Positions 34,105 through 44,367 of a stretch of DNA of 64,000 bases are shown in pieces. This DNA comes from Metabacillus bambusae (lineage in GTDB: Bacteria; Bacillota; Bacilli; Bacillales; Bacillaceae). The stretch is from contig NZ_JAGDEL010000007.1 of assembly GCF_017497975.1 (NCBI RefSeq), positions 124,001 to 188,000 on the forward strand, given 5' to 3'. The translations under genes were made by a program, and so were the position numbers. How positions within the stretch are numbered: position 1 is the stretch's first letter; each line of letters starts with the position of its first letter. Under the pieces are notes generated by a model, which did no database searches, was not told where the DNA came from, and saw only the letters and a program-made list of their open reading frames with translations.

Positions 34105-35793
34105 TTAGTATTGATTTCCACTAGCAGCTTTTCTTTGCTCTTGAGAATGCTGGGCATAATCAAGGATTGAGGTTAAGTTTTCCATCTTGATCTTCATTTC
34201 TCCATCACTTTTTGAATTGTACATAATGTCTTGGATATGCTCTTCGAAATTTTTAATTTCTAATCTTGTTAAAATCTCATCTAGCTCACCAATGACTTTT
34301 TCGAATAAATGTATTTTTTCATATAGTAGCTTTAGAATATGTTCTTCCACTGTGTTTCTTGTTGCCATATTGTAAATATGGACATCATGCTCTTGTCCTA
34401 GGCGATGAATTCGGCCAATTCGTTGTTCAAGTCTCATTGGATTCCAAGGTAGATCATAGTTGATGATGTTGTGACAGAATTGTAGATTTATCCCTTCACC
34501 ACCAGCTTCTGTTGCAATGAGAACTTGCACTCGATTTTTAAAGAGCTCCTTCATCCAGTCCTTTTTCCCGCGCTTAAAGCCGCCACGGAAGGGAACAGAA
34601 GTAATGCCATTTTGCTGTAAAAACCATTGTAGATAAAATTGAGTTGCTCTGTATTCAGTGAAAATGATTACTTTGTCGTTAATGTTTTTTATAAGTTCTA
34701 CAACCTTTAGAGCCTTTGTATTTTGTGTGACACCGTCGATTGCCATCATAATCTCTTTAATCACGTTATTAGGTAGGACGGCTTCCTCTTCCTCTGGGCG
34801 ATCTAGCATTTTCTTTAAGGTCATGTAAACAGCTTCGCGACTGCTGCATGCTTCACGTTGAAGTGTCATGATCGAAAATGTATTTGCCGCATATTGAGAG
34901 GAAGCTTTTAATGCTGTAATCGTGTCATATAAATGTTGTTCGGTTTCTGAAAAGTCAATTGGCACGGTTTCAACATGGCGTTTTGGCCAATCGATTCCAG
35001 TGTCACCACGGCGATTTCGAATCATGACCTTATTTATTAACTCGCGTAAATGTTCATGATCCTCTAACGAACGTTCTTTTGCTGAAAATACCTCTGTAAA
35101 GTATGCCTCATTTCCGAGGTGCCCTGGCTTTAGTAGGGATACTAGGTTGAAAATTTCCTCTACTCTGTTTTGGACAGGTGTTGCAGTTAATAGTAAACAA
35201 TATTTTTTCTTTAAATTTTGAACAAATTCATAGTTTTTGGTTTTATTATTTTTAAGCTTGTGAGCTTCATCAATGATCACAAGATCATAGGATTGTTCAT
35301 AGACTATTTCACGGTGTGGGCTACGTTTTGCTGTATCAATCGAGGATACAACAACATCACATGATTCCCATACATAGCTTTTCTTTTGCTCTACAGCTGG
35401 GATGAAAAATTTTTCAGTTAACTCTCGAGCCCATTGGGAAACAAGTGAAGCAGGGACTAAGATTAACACCTTTTTTACAAGACCACGAATCATATATTCT
35501 TTTAAAATTAGTCCGGCTTCAATCGTTTTACCTAAACCAACTTCATCGGCTAAAATGGCTTTTCCATTCATTTTTTCTACCACTCTTTGAGCAACCTCTA
35601 ATTGATGTGGCAGCGGGGTGAAATGTGGAAGGTGCTTAGGTGCTTGTAAGCCTTCAAATGAAGGAACAGCTGTATGCTGCTGAACTTCATAGCTGAGTTT
35701 AAATAATTCCCAGTTTGACCAAGGTCCATCACTTTCAAGCCTTTCAAAAAATCCTTCCTGCCAGGATGAATCAAAGTTTGTCTTTACATTCAT
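34105..35793 (-). CDS. yqhH: SNF2-family helicase YqhH
   Basis: 562 residues, superfamily 2 ATPase of the SNF2 type. Motif I KAILADEVGLGKTIEAGL near residue 75, Ia LVPASLVSQWA, DEAH box VIIDEAHKLKN near 175, motif III LLLTATPVQN, then the second RecA lobe with FTEYRATQFYL, IATEAGGEGINLQFC and QRIGRIHRLGQEHD. Acts on nucleic acid or nucleoprotein with ATP; the cellular role is not established. Divergent from gcvT, as in B. subtilis. No accessory DNA-binding or nuclease domain is seen. Confidence 0.93.
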   Translation of the reverse strand: MNVKTNFDSSWQEGFFERLESDGPWSNWELFKLSYEVQQHTAVPSFEGLQAPKHLPHFTPLPHQLEVAQRVVEKMNGKAILADEVGLGKTIEAGLILKEYMIRGLVKKVLILVPASLVSQWARELTEKFFIPAVEQKKSYVWESCDVVVSSIDTAKRSPHREIVYEQSYDLVIIDEAHKLKNNKTKNYEFVQNLKKKYCLLLTATPVQNRVEEIFNLVSLLKPGHLGNEAYFTEVFSAKERSLEDHEHLRELINKVMIRNRRGDTGIDWPKRHVETVPIDFSETEQHLYDTITALKASSQYAANTFSIMTLQREACSSREAVYMTLKKMLDRPEEEEAVLPNNVIKEIMMAIDGVTQNTKALKVVELIKNINDKVIIFTEYRATQFYLQWFLQQNGITSVPFRGGFKRGKKDWMKELFKNRVQVLIATEAGGEGINLQFCHNIINYDLPWNPMRLEQRIGRIHRLGQEHDVHIYNMATRNTVEEHILKLLYEKIHLFEKVIGELDEILTRLEIKNFEEHIQDIMYNSKSDGEMKIKMENLTSILDYAQHSQEQRKAASGNQY

Positions 35794-36125
35794 ATTTTTG
35801 ACAGTCCTTTCGTAAACTAAGCTGCATTGAAATGTTCACTATTTAGGTATAAAAGTAGGGTATCTTTATAATAAAGTGTTTTCATTTTGTTAAACACGAA
35901 CAATGATGGATAAAAAAACTTTATTGTTAAGTAAAAAAGTGATTGCCGAAACGATACCCTCATGGTAGGATGTTAATATGTAAGAAAGTTCAAAATATGC
36001 TTTTCTTTCATTAAGTAAACATATATGTTTTATCTTTTTTTGTTCTAAATGTCTTAAATGTTAAATGTTAAATGTCGATCATTACTGTTTTATAAAGTAT
36101 AACCAATTTGAAAACAAAATATGTG
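35794..36125. other. divergent promoter region, yqhH / gcv operon
   Basis: 332 bases of AT-rich sequence between divergent genes. I see no structured element before the glycine riboswitch begins. Confidence 0.4.
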
Positions 36126-36365
36126 CGGATGAGAATAAGGGGAGAGACTATATGTATATAGCGCCGAAGGAGCAAACAACTGTGAATCTCTCAGGCAAAA
36201 AGACTCTTATTTGACGCGGCTCTGGAGAATGTTTGCTCAGAATGCAGCAAACTACCAAAGGGGAAAGCCTTATGAGGGCAGGTTGTTTTTTACTAGATCT
36301 TGTTAAGATCGTTAGTTAAAACACTGCTTATCGATTTTACATAAGGTAAACTTTCAGGTTAAAAG
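36126..36365 (+). promoter_or_regulatory. tandem glycine riboswitch
   Basis: Two aptamers in series. The first shows GGGGAGAGACTA, GCGCCGAAGGAGCAA and CTCTCAGGCAAAAAGAC, the hallmark blocks of the glycine aptamer, then GGCTCTGGAGAATG. The second shows ACTACCAAAGGGGAAAGCC and CTTTCAGGTTAAAAGGAC. In this family glycine binding turns on the downstream gcv operon. It ends in the terminator at 36365-36411. Confidence 0.93.
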
Positions 36366-36411
36366 GACAGGGACTTCTACTAATTATGTAGGAGTACTAT
36401 GTCCTTTTTTT
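36365..36411 (+). terminator. expression-platform terminator of the glycine riboswitch
   Basis: GGACAGGGACTTCTAC pairs with GTAGGAGTACTATGTCC and is followed by seven Ts. It lies 60 bases before gcvT and starts within the end of the second aptamer, so glycine binding can prevent its formation. Confidence 0.88.
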
Positions 36412-36470
36412 GATGCCTTCATTTAAGAGAAGTCTGAGAAGTTTCCAAACATAGAGGGGAGTTATCCAAA

Positions 36471-37574
36471 ATGGCAGAGTTAAAGAGAACACCATTATTT
36501 GAAGTGTATAAAGACTACGGAGCAAAAACGATTGATTTTGGTGGCTGGGATTTACCCGTTCAATTTTCTTCTATTAAAGAGGAGCATGAGGCGGTACGTA
36601 CGAAGGCTGGTCTGTTTGATGTTTCACATATGGGTGAGGTAGAGGTTCGTGGAGCTGACAGTCTTGCATTTTTACAAAAGATCGCAACAAATGATGTTTC
36701 CCTTTTAAAAGCTGGTGGCGCACAATATACGGCAATGTGTTATGAAGATGGCGGTACAGTTGACGATCTCCTAATCTATAAAAAAGCTGACAACGACTAT
36801 TTACTTGTTATTAATGCATCAAATATCGATAAAGATATCGAATGGCTAACTACGAATATAAACGGTGATGTAACAATAAAAAACATCTCAAATGAAGTTG
36901 CACTCCTTGCACTTCAAGGGCCTAGTGCCCAACAAGTTCTACAAAAACTAACCGACCTAGACTTATCAGAAATTAAGTTTTTTAAATTTAAAGATGGTGT
37001 AAAGGTAGCAGGTGTTAACGGTTTACTTTCAAGAACTGGATACACAGGTGAGGATGGCTTTGAAATTTATTGTGCTGCAGAAGATGCGATTGTCCTTTGG
37101 AAGAAAATTTTAGAAGCTGGAAAAGAAGACGGTGTTTTACCTTGTGGATTAGGTGCACGTGATACTTTGCGTTTTGAAGCAATTCTTCCATTGTATGGGC
37201 AAGAGCTTTCAAAGGATATAACGCCAATCGAAGCTGGAATTGGCTTTGCTGTTAAACCGAACAAAGAAGCAGATTTCAATGGAAAAGCAGTGTTGAAAGA
37301 ACAAAAAGAAAATGGGCCTGCAAGAAAATTAGTAGGCATTGAATTAATCGAAAAAGGAATTCCTCGCCATGGGTATGAGGTATTTGCTAATGGAGAGCAT
37401 ATTGGTGTTGTCACAACAGGTACTCAATCTCCAACATTAAAGAAAAATATTGGATTGGCTTTACTAAAAGCAGAGTTTACTGCGTTAGGAACAGAGGTAG
37501 AGGTCCAAATTCGTAAAAAGAAATTAAAAGCTGTAGTTGTCGCTACACCATTTTATAAGCGACCGAAGAAATAA
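36471..37574 (+). CDS. gcvT: aminomethyltransferase, glycine cleavage T protein
   Basis: 367 residues. T protein takes the aminomethyl group from lipoylated H protein to tetrahydrofolate, giving 5,10-methylene-THF and ammonia. Seen: [64 protein letters not shown] and [20 protein letters not shown], all family signatures. GAGGGGAG precedes the ATG. First gene of the gcvT-gcvPA-gcvPB operon, under the glycine riboswitch; a repeat is inserted before gcvPA. gcvH is not in the window. Confidence 0.97.
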   Translation: MAELKRTPLFEVYKDYGAKTIDFGGWDLPVQFSSIKEEHEAVRTKAGLFDVSHMGEVEVRGADSLAFLQKIATNDVSLLKAGGAQYTAMCYEDGGTVDDLLIYKKADNDYLLVINASNIDKDIEWLTTNINGDVTIKNISNEVALLALQGPSAQQVLQKLTDLDLSEIKFFKFKDGVKVAGVNGLLSRTGYTGEDGFEIYCAAEDAIVLWKKILEAGKEDGVLPCGLGARDTLRFEAILPLYGQELSKDITPIEAGIGFAVKPNKEADFNGKAVLKEQKENGPARKLVGIELIEKGIPRHGYEVFANGEHIGVVTTGTQSPTLKKNIGLALLKAEFTALGTEVEVQIRKKKLKAVVVATPFYKRPKK

Positions 37575-37625
37575 TAAGGCTCTTTTCTAAGAGATTGTTG
37601 CTTTTAAAACAAAAACTATTTCAGA

Positions 37626-37750
37626 TTGATTGGAGCGGAAGTGCGAGACTCCTGCGGGAGTAGCGGGACAGGTGAGACTCATGCAGGCGTTTACGCCGAG
37701 GAGGCTCACCGCCCGCCCGCGGAAAGCGAGCATCTGGAGCGGAAATCAAC
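37626..37750. repeat. GC-rich dispersed repeat in the gcvT-gcvPA gap
   Basis: GC-rich element in an AT-rich genome, bounded by similar ends TTGATTGGAGCGGAA and TGGAGCGGAAATCAA. Inside, ACTCCTGCGGGAGTAGCGGG can form a hairpin, and GGTGAGACTC ... GAGGCTCACC pairs around a centre with a GCGTTTACGC stem. I recognise it as a repeat type common in Bacillaceae intergenic regions. It stands inside an operon, so it probably does not stop transcription. Confidence 0.75.
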
Positions 37751-37836
37751 CACACCGCACTACTTGGTAAATAGCAACAAAGTTTGCGAAAACAGCCAAT
37801 AAAAAAACATCCAACTACGAGAGGGGATCACAAGCA

Positions 37837-39183
37837 ATGAATCATCGATATTTACCAATGACGGAACAAGATAAGCAGGAAATGCTGCAAGCAATCGGTG
37901 TACCATCTGTTGATGACTTGTTTCAAGATATTCCAGAAAGTGTTCGTTTTCAGGGAGAATACAACATAAAAAAAGCGAAATCTGAAACCGAGCTTTTAAA
38001 GGAGCTATCTCAATTAGCTGCAAAAAATAAAGATTTACGTAGTCATGCATCATTTTTAGGTGCAGGTGTTTATGACCATTACATGCCTGTCATTGTTGAT
38101 CATGTGATTTCTCGCTCTGAGTTTTATACAGCTTACACACCTTATCAACCAGAGATTTCTCAAGGTGAGCTACAGGCGATTTTTGAATTTCAGACGATGA
38201 TTTGTGAGTTAACTGGAATGGATGTTGCAAACTCTTCTATGTATGATGGTGGAACGGCTTTAGCGGAAGCGGCGATGCTAGCAGCAGGCCAAACGAAAAA
38301 GAAGAAAATACTTGTTTCAATGGCTGTTAATCCAGAATCTCGTGATGTTATTAAGACATATGCGAAAGGTCAATACATCGAAGTTGTTGAAGTGCCAGTG
38401 AAAAACGGTGTAACAGATCTTGAAGCACTTAAACAAGAAATGAACGAAGATGTTGCAGCAGTTCTTGTTCAATATCCCAACTTCTTTGGGTCTATTGAGC
38501 CTTTAAAAGAGATTGAACCGATCGCACATACTGGTAAAAGCATGTTTGTTGTGTCTTCAAATCCATTAGCATTAGGCGCATTAACACCTCCTGGAGAGTT
38601 AGGTGCTGATATTGTTGCTGGTGATGCGCAACCATTTGGAATTCCAACAGCATTTGGCGGACCACATTGTGGGTATTTTGCTGTAACGAATAAGCTTTTA
38701 AGAAAAGTGCCAGGTCGTCTTGTTGGTCAAACAACAGATGAAAATGGGAAACGCGGATTTGTTTTAACCCTACAAGCGCGTGAACAGCATATCCGTCGTG
38801 ATAAAGCCACATCTAATATTTGCTCAAACCAAGCGTTAAATGCACTTGCAGCGTCTGTTGCAATGACTGCTCTTGGTAAGCAAGGAGTAAAAGAGATGGC
38901 GATACAAAATATCCAAAAAGCAAATTATGCGAAAAATGCGTGTGTAAAAGCAGGATTGAATGTACCGTTTTCACAACCAATTTTTAATGAATTTGTTGTG
39001 AAGCTAACAAAACCTGTTCGTGAAGTGAATAAACAGCTTTTAGAAAAAGGAATAATTGGTGGCTTTGATCTAGGGAAGGTAGATCCTGAACTTGAAAACC
39101 ATATGCTTATCGCAGTTACTGAGCTACGTACAAAAGAAGAAATTGACACACTTGTGAAGGAATTGGGGGATGGCAATGAATAA
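37837..39183 (+). CDS. gcvPA: glycine dehydrogenase (decarboxylating) subunit 1
   Basis: 448 residues, N-terminal-type half of split P protein, which with GcvPB forms the PLP enzyme that decarboxylates glycine and passes the aminomethyl group to lipoyl-H. Seen: [60 protein letters not shown] and [20 protein letters not shown]. Ribosome site GAGAGGGG lies 10 bases upstream. It overlaps gcvPB by 8 bases. The two-gene form of P protein is usual in Bacillus. Confidence 0.97.
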   Translation: MNHRYLPMTEQDKQEMLQAIGVPSVDDLFQDIPESVRFQGEYNIKKAKSETELLKELSQLAAKNKDLRSHASFLGAGVYDHYMPVIVDHVISRSEFYTAYTPYQPEISQGELQAIFEFQTMICELTGMDVANSSMYDGGTALAEAAMLAAGQTKKKKILVSMAVNPESRDVIKTYAKGQYIEVVEVPVKNGVTDLEALKQEMNEDVAAVLVQYPNFFGSIEPLKEIEPIAHTGKSMFVVSSNPLALGALTPPGELGADIVAGDAQPFGIPTAFGGPHCGYFAVTNKLLRKVPGRLVGQTTDENGKRGFVLTLQAREQHIRRDKATSNICSNQALNALAASVAMTALGKQGVKEMAIQNIQKANYAKNACVKAGLNVPFSQPIFNEFVVKLTKPVREVNKQLLEKGIIGGFDLGKVDPELENHMLIAVTELRTKEEIDTLVKELGDGNE

Positions 39184-40636
39184 TCAACAGGATCAAGCAT
39201 TAATATTTGAACTAAGCAAACAAGGCCGTGTAGGGTATAGCTTACCTGAGCTTGAAGTTGAGGAATTATCATTAGCTGAACTGATTCCTTCTGATTATAT
39301 ACGCCGTGAAGAGGCTGAGCTTCCAGAGGTTTCTGAATTAGATATTATGAGACATTATACTGCCTTGTCAAAACGCAATCATGGTGTTGACTCTGGTTTT
39401 TACCCATTAGGGTCATGTACGATGAAGTACAATCCAAAAATCAATGAAAATGTAGCACGTATCGCAGGTCTTGCACATCTTCATCCATTACAGGAAGAAG
39501 AGACTGTACAAGGTGCCATGGAATTATTATTTGATTTACAGGAGCATTTAAAAGAAATTACAGGTATGGATGAGGTTACCCTACAACCTGCAGCAGGTGC
39601 ACATGGAGAATGGACAGGGTTAATGATGATTCGTGCCTATCATGAGGCGAATAACGATACAAAGCGAACAAAAGTAATCGTACCTGACTCTGCACATGGA
39701 ACAAATCCAGCCTCTGCAACAGTTGCTGGCTTCGAAACGATTACGGTTAAATCAGATGAAAATGGATTAGTCGATTTAGAGGATTTAAAGCGTGTTGTTG
39801 ACGAACATACTGCAGCATTAATGCTTACAAACCCGAATACACTTGGATTATTTGAAGCACATATTTTAGAAATGGCACAAATAGTCCATGATGCAGGTGG
39901 AAAGCTTTATTATGACGGGGCTAACTTAAATGCTGTTTTAAGCAAAGCAAGACCAGGGGATATGGGCTTTGATGTTGTTCACCTTAATCTTCATAAAACA
40001 TTTACTGGACCTCATGGTGGTGGTGGACCAGGATCAGGTCCGGTAGGAGTGAAGGCAGATCTCATTCCATATTTGCCAAAGCCTGTGCTCGTAAAGAATG
40101 ATGAAGGCTATCATTTTGATTATAATCTCCCACAATCAATTGGTCGCGTTAAGCCTTACTATGGGAACTTTGGTATAAATGTACGCGCCTATACGTACAT
40201 TCGTACAATGGGACCTGATGGACTAAAGAATGTAACAGAGTTCGCGGTGTTGAATGCAAACTATATGATGCGCCGTTTAGCGCCATATTATGATTTACCG
40301 TTTGATCAGCATTGTAAACATGAATTCGTATTATCAGGAAAACGTCAAAAGAAGCTTGGTGTTCGTACGCTTGACATTGCTAAGCGTTTACTGGATTTTG
40401 GCTATCATCCGCCAACCATTTATTTCCCATTAAACGTTGAAGAGTGCATTATGATTGAGCCTACAGAAACAGAATCAAAAGAAACACTTGATTCCTTCAT
40501 TGATGCGATGATACAAATTGCCAGAGAAGTAGAAGAAACACCTGAAATCGTGCAAGAAGCACCTCATACAACAGTTGTAAAACGTTTAGATGAAACAACT
40601 GCTGCTAGAAAACCAATCTTAAGATATCAACGATAA
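39176..40636 (+). CDS. gcvPB: glycine dehydrogenase (decarboxylating) subunit 2
   Basis: 486 residues, C-terminal-type half of P protein with the PLP lysine in [20 protein letters not shown] near residue 273. Other signatures are [20 protein letters not shown] and [20 protein letters not shown]. Two ATGs (39170, 39176) lie at the end of gcvPA; GGGGG at 39165-39169 fits the second. Translationally coupled to gcvPA; last gene of the operon, followed by a terminator. Confidence 0.97.
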   Translation: MNNQQDQALIFELSKQGRVGYSLPELEVEELSLAELIPSDYIRREEAELPEVSELDIMRHYTALSKRNHGVDSGFYPLGSCTMKYNPKINENVARIAGLAHLHPLQEEETVQGAMELLFDLQEHLKEITGMDEVTLQPAAGAHGEWTGLMMIRAYHEANNDTKRTKVIVPDSAHGTNPASATVAGFETITVKSDENGLVDLEDLKRVVDEHTAALMLTNPNTLGLFEAHILEMAQIVHDAGGKLYYDGANLNAVLSKARPGDMGFDVVHLNLHKTFTGPHGGGGPGSGPVGVKADLIPYLPKPVLVKNDEGYHFDYNLPQSIGRVKPYYGNFGINVRAYTYIRTMGPDGLKNVTEFAVLNANYMMRRLAPYYDLPFDQHCKHEFVLSGKRQKKLGVRTLDIAKRLLDFGYHPPTIYFPLNVEECIMIEPTETESKETLDSFIDAMIQIAREVEETPEIVQEAPHTTVVKRLDETTAARKPILRYQR

Positions 40637-40643
40637 AGTCGAA

Positions 40644-40692
40644 AAAACTGATTTGCTGTAAGGATCTTTCTTACAGTAGGTCAGTTTTTTTA
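40644..40692 (+). terminator. terminator of the gcv operon
   Basis: AAACTGA and TCAGTTT close a stem whose inner part is GCTGTAAG pairing with CTTACAGT, followed by a T-run. Confidence 0.85.
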
Positions 40693-40828
40693 TGCTTCTT
40701 TGCCGAAAAGCAGAAGAAACTTGAACATAATGACTAGTTTTTAGAACCTTTGTCGATGTGAAGGAATTTCATAGTGCCTTTGAAGAATTACTAGTTTAAG
40801 AAAAAATAGAAAAAGGTTGGTGGATAGA

Positions 40829-41512
40829 TTGGCAACAAAATATATAACCATTTCAAAGGCTGCTACTCTTGTAGGTGAAAAAGCGTTTATTTTAAAAAAC
40901 TGGGAAGAAGAATTTTCGGAGTTCATTAAAATTGAAAGAGATGAGAAAAACGCAAGACTACTTACTGCTGAAAACATTGAATTACTTCGGAAAATTAAAT
41001 CGTTTAAAGATAGCCATATGGATGTACAGACAATTAAGCAGTTATTGCAAAATCAAAATGGAACTGAACCTACAATGAAATCACAAGTAGATGAAGAAGC
41101 AGTTACAGACATAAAAGAATCTCTTTCTAAAATTACATCATTTATTGAATCAATGGAAGTTCAAGATGTTTTAAAATTAAATGATCGCTTGAAGCAGTTA
41201 GAGCAAAACGTCGTTCACTCTGTTAATCAACAAATTGTAGAAACGTCAAAGCTCCAAACCGAGATTGCTCGCATTGAATTTTCTGATGTTCAAGAAATGA
41301 TTACAGCTTTATCTGATACGTCGGAAATCGAGCGTGAATTATATAAGGAAGAAGTTCGTAGAGAACGTGAGCTTGTTCTAAAACAAACAGATGAACGTGA
41401 GGAGCGCTTCTTAGCATTTATTAAGCAGCATCAAAACCGACAAGAACGTATTAAACATGAACAACGATCTGGCTTAGCTATGATTAAGCAAATAATGGGC
41501 TTTGCAAAATAA
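40829..41512 (+). CDS. MerR-like HTH and coiled-coil protein (DUF3967 type)
   Basis: 227 residues. N-terminal MerR-like winged helix (ATKYITISKAATLVGEKAFI, LLTAENIELLRKIKSFKDSH), then a long coiled coil about 85-175 (SLSKITSFIESMEVQDVLKL) and a charged C-terminal tail REERFLAFIKQHQNRQERIK of the DUF3967 type. Function not known; such proteins often bind DNA. Starts TTG 40817, GTG 40820 and TTG 40829 are in frame; GGTGG at 40819-40823 favours 40829. No counterpart at this place in B. subtilis, so likely an insertion between gcvPB and yqhL. Confidence 0.7.
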   Translation: MATKYITISKAATLVGEKAFILKNWEEEFSEFIKIERDEKNARLLTAENIELLRKIKSFKDSHMDVQTIKQLLQNQNGTEPTMKSQVDEEAVTDIKESLSKITSFIESMEVQDVLKLNDRLKQLEQNVVHSVNQQIVETSKLQTEIARIEFSDVQEMITALSDTSEIERELYKEEVRRERELVLKQTDEREERFLAFIKQHQNRQERIKHEQRSGLAMIKQIMGFAK

Positions 41513-41552
41513 AAGGAAAAGACCGTTCATCATCGAATGGTCTTTTCCTTTT
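41511..41552 (+). terminator. strong hairpin terminator
   Basis: AAAAGGAAAAGACCGTTC and GAATGGTCTTTTCCTTTT form an 18-bp stem with one G-T pair around a 6-base loop, starting at the stop codon. Its symmetric A/T arms let it work in both directions, so it may also protect yqhL. Confidence 0.85.
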
Positions 41553-41587
41553 GCTAACAGAATTTATAACTTTTCTTACTTAGTTTA

Positions 41588-41712
41588 GGTGTCTAGCTCC
41601 AGCGCCTAGACCCTCGGGGTCTTAAGCCACTCAGGAATTGAAGACAAAGAACGTCTTCTATTCCTGAGCGTCTTATGACTGTCGGGTCTGATCAAGGCGA
41701 TTGCGCTTTTCT
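41588..41712. repeat. dispersed structured repeat, copy 1
   Basis: Starts GTGTCTAGCTCCAGCGCCTA, has a central double stem CTCAGGAAT-GAAGAC ... GTCTTC-ATTCCTGAG and ends with GATCAAGGCGATTGCGCTTT. About 125 bases, next to the 3' end of yqhL. A second full copy lies at 54213-54350 and a short one at 34036. It is a type common in Bacillaceae genomes. Confidence 0.8.
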
Positions 41713-41715
41713 AAG

Positions 41716-42099
41716 CTATTTCTTCTTTTTAACTTTTCCTGTCCAGCCTTTAAAGCCGCCTTTTAAACAATGTAAATTGCTGTAGCCTTTTCTTTTTAGC
41801 ATTTGTGCTGCACGGCCACTACGTACTGTGTTTTGGCAGTAGAAGTATACCGGTTGGTCAGTACGGATTTCTTTATGGCGTTGACGTAATTGTGAAAGTG
41901 GAATGTTTCTCGCGCCTAAAATATGACCACCTTCAAATTCGTTAGGCTCACGAACATCAATTAACTGTGCTTTACGGTAGCCAGCACGGAATTCTTCTTC
42001 TGATAAATGTTTCATAATCTTACGTTGATAGAAAAAAGTAAAAGCAGAGTAACCGATAATCGCTGCTAATAAAATAATAAGTAACCAAGTTGTTGTCAA
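41716..42099 (-). CDS. yqhL: membrane-anchored rhodanese-like protein YqhL
   Basis: 127 residues: N-terminal transmembrane helix about 4-23, then a single rhodanese domain with LIDVREPNEFEGGHILGARN and the active-site loop YFYCQNTVRSGRAA, the Cys near residue 88. Such proteins carry sulfur on the loop Cys; the acceptor is unknown. Starts at TTG with AAAAGGGG upstream. Between the gcv genes and lipM, as in B. subtilis. Confidence 0.92.
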   Translation of the reverse strand: MTTTWLLIILLAAIIGYSAFTFFYQRKIMKHLSEEEFRAGYRKAQLIDVREPNEFEGGHILGARNIPLSQLRQRHKEIRTDQPVYFYCQNTVRSGRAAQMLKRKGYSNLHCLKGGFKGWTGKVKKKK

Positions 42100-42283
42100 A
42101 GTGCTCGACCCCTTTTATATATGTTATTCTTGTTTGTAAGCTCAAATGAACTCTAATGTAGACTTTTCTTATTATATAAGAGCTTGTCTTAAATGTCATT
42201 AGATAACGTGCAATATTATTTTCAACTCTCTAAAGTTCTGCTAGACTAAAATAGTAAAATTTATATACAAAGAAGGGTTACTT

Positions 42284-43120
42284 ATGACGAAAGAAGTTTG
42301 GCGATATATCGATTCTGGCGACTGCTCACCATCTTTTAATATGGCTTTGGATGAAGCATTATTAGAATGGCATAGTAAAGGGAAGATTCCCCCTACGATT
42401 AGATTTTACGGCTGGAATCCTGCAACACTTTCGATTGGATATTTTCAAAAGGTTGAAAAAGAGATAAATTTAGATGCTGTAAAAAAATATGGACTTGGGT
42501 TTGTTAGAAGACCTACAGGTGGACGTGGTGTACTACATGACAAAGAGTTAACATACAGTGTTATCGTTTCTGAGGAGCACCCTGAAATGCCAAAGACAGT
42601 AACTGAGGCATATCGAGTGATCTCTGAAGGGATTTTAGAAGGTTTTAAAAACCTTGGGTTAGATGCGTATTTTGCAATTCCACGTACAGAAGAGGAAAAG
42701 CAAGGGTTGAAATCACCGCGTTCAGCTGTTTGCTTTGATGCTCCTTCTTGGTATGAGCTAGTGGTGGAAGGACGTAAAGTGGCAGGAAGTGCCCAAACTC
42801 GTCAAAAAGGCGTGATTTTGCAGCATGGATCGATTTTGCTAGATCTTGATGAAAATATGCTGTTTGACTTATTTAACTATTCGAATGACAGAGTAAAAGA
42901 AAGAATGCAGCGTGCATTCAAAAGTAAAGCGGTAGCTACAAATACGCTTCGAGAAGAACCAGTGACAATTGACGAAGCGAAAAAAGCATTTAAAGCAGGT
43001 TTTGAAAAAGGCTTGAATATTGAATTAGAACCTTATGAGTTAAATAAAGAAGAACTTGAATTTGTTGAGAAAATAGCAAAAGAGAAGTATGAAAGTGAAG
43101 AATGGAATTTTAAAAGGTAA
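42284..43120 (+). CDS. lipM: octanoyl-[acyl carrier protein]:protein N-octanoyltransferase
   Basis: 278 residues. Transfers octanoyl from ACP to the H protein of glycine cleavage, the first step of lipoate assembly in Bacillus. Seen: [55 protein letters not shown] with the catalytic Cys near residue 150, and [20 protein letters not shown] with the catalytic-type Lys. Near the gcv operon, whose H protein it serves. Followed by a short hairpin with a T-run at 43138. Confidence 0.95.
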   Translation: MTKEVWRYIDSGDCSPSFNMALDEALLEWHSKGKIPPTIRFYGWNPATLSIGYFQKVEKEINLDAVKKYGLGFVRRPTGGRGVLHDKELTYSVIVSEEHPEMPKTVTEAYRVISEGILEGFKNLGLDAYFAIPRTEEEKQGLKSPRSAVCFDAPSWYELVVEGRKVAGSAQTRQKGVILQHGSILLDLDENMLFDLFNYSNDRVKERMQRAFKSKAVATNTLREEPVTIDEAKKAFKAGFEKGLNIELEPYELNKEELEFVEKIAKEKYESEEWNFKR

Positions 43121-43137
43121 AGAAGACTATTAATATG

Positions 43138-43169
43138 AAAGGGCGCAATCTTAACGGATGCGTCTTTTT
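43138..43169 (+). terminator. terminator after lipM
   Basis: GGGCGCA pairs with TGCGTCT (G-T pairs allowed) and is followed by TTTTT. Confidence 0.55.
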
Positions 43170-43456
43170 GATTAGAGGAAAAAGAATAAAACAGATGCTA
43201 AATTTTATTATATCTTCTATAATAGATATTTACTGCATAAGAAGGTCAGACCTGTAGAATTTTGACGAAAATTAATTTTTTCGACAAAAACAAAGGGAAA
43301 CCTTTATTTATCAGCATTTTACGACAAGATCCACCATGCAAGTGACGAAATCCTTCAAAAAACATCCTTTTTAGTTCAAAATCTTAATCAAACTCAATTT
43401 TTCTTTGCTTTTTAATAAGTTATCGATTTGACAAATTGAGAGGATGTTGACCTGAA

Positions 43457-43500
43457 AAACTATATGTAGTATTGTTTGTAAAAAAACAAACACTATATGT
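43457..43500 (+). promoter_or_regulatory. pair of NrdR boxes before class II ribonucleotide reductase
   Basis: AAACTATATGT (43457-43467) and ACACTATATGT (43490-43500) are two close matches to the NrdR box consensus ACACWAYATMT, 33 bases apart, about three helical turns. NrdR with ATP/dATP represses RNR genes from such pairs. The preceding part of the gap (43170-43456) is AT-rich with no other visible element. Confidence 0.82.
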
Positions 43501-43572
43501 TGAATAATGTGGTGGGATATGATAAGTTTAATCAGAAGATTTAATAGAGAGATAGATAGAGGAGTTGTTACA

Positions 43573-44367
43573 ATGACTGTTGGTACTGAGCAAAAGATGA
43601 GCATTAATGTGGAAAAGCTAAACAAGGATATCGCTGCATTTCCACAGGTTCATCCAGTTACAAAAGATATGAAGTTAACTCATAAGGGTGTTTCTAGACT
43701 TGTTATGCTTGATCGTTATACGTTTAAGGATACGGAGAAGATTACACTTTCTGAAGGGGACTTTGTTGTACTGACCATAAAAGAGGATCCTAAGTTCCCA
43801 GCAAGAGGACTTGGTTACATTAAAGATATAGATTGGCAAGCTAAAACGGCAAGCGTACTTATAGACGAGGAATATCGTCATTCTTTAGACAAACCTGAGG
43901 AAGTTGAAACAGGTATTGTAAAACGCTCGTTAGACGTCATTGAAAAACCACTTGAAATCTTTTACGAACAAATTGCAAAACGTAATGCAACGGGATTAGC
44001 ATCGGTTGAAACTACAGAAGAAAAACGTAATGAATGGTTCGAGAAGTTTTATCAGGAACTTGTAAATTTAAACTTTATTCCTGCTGGACGCGTTCTTTAT
44101 GGAGCAGGTGCAGGAACAGATGTAACCTATTTTAATTGCTATGTAATGCCATTTGTTAAAGATTCACGCGAAGGTATTTCAGAGCATCGTAAACAGGTTA
44201 TGGAGATCATGAGCCGTGGTGGCGGAGTTGGAACGAATGGTTCAACATTACGTCCAAGAAACACGCTAGCTCGTGGTGTAAATGGAAAATCTTCTGGATC
44301 TGTATCTTGGTTAGATGACATTGCGAAATTGACACATCTTGTTGAACAAGGTGGATCAAGACGTGGT
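43573..44367 (+). CDS. nrdJ: adenosylcobalamin-dependent ribonucleotide reductase, exon 1
   Basis: Class II RNR, which reduces ribonucleotides to deoxyribonucleotides with vitamin B12 and needs neither oxygen nor an activase. Exon 1 is 265 codons ending at LVEQGGSRRG. Before it are FIPAGRVLYGAGAGTDVTYF, then NCYVMPFVKDSREGISEH, and MSRGGGVGTNGSTLRPRNTL. The ATG 43573 has GAGGAG upstream; an in-frame ATG at 43507 overlaps the regulatory region. The unspliced frame reads three codons (RVA) into the intron and stops. Joined to exon 2 the protein is about 852 residues, normal for the family. Confidence 0.93.
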
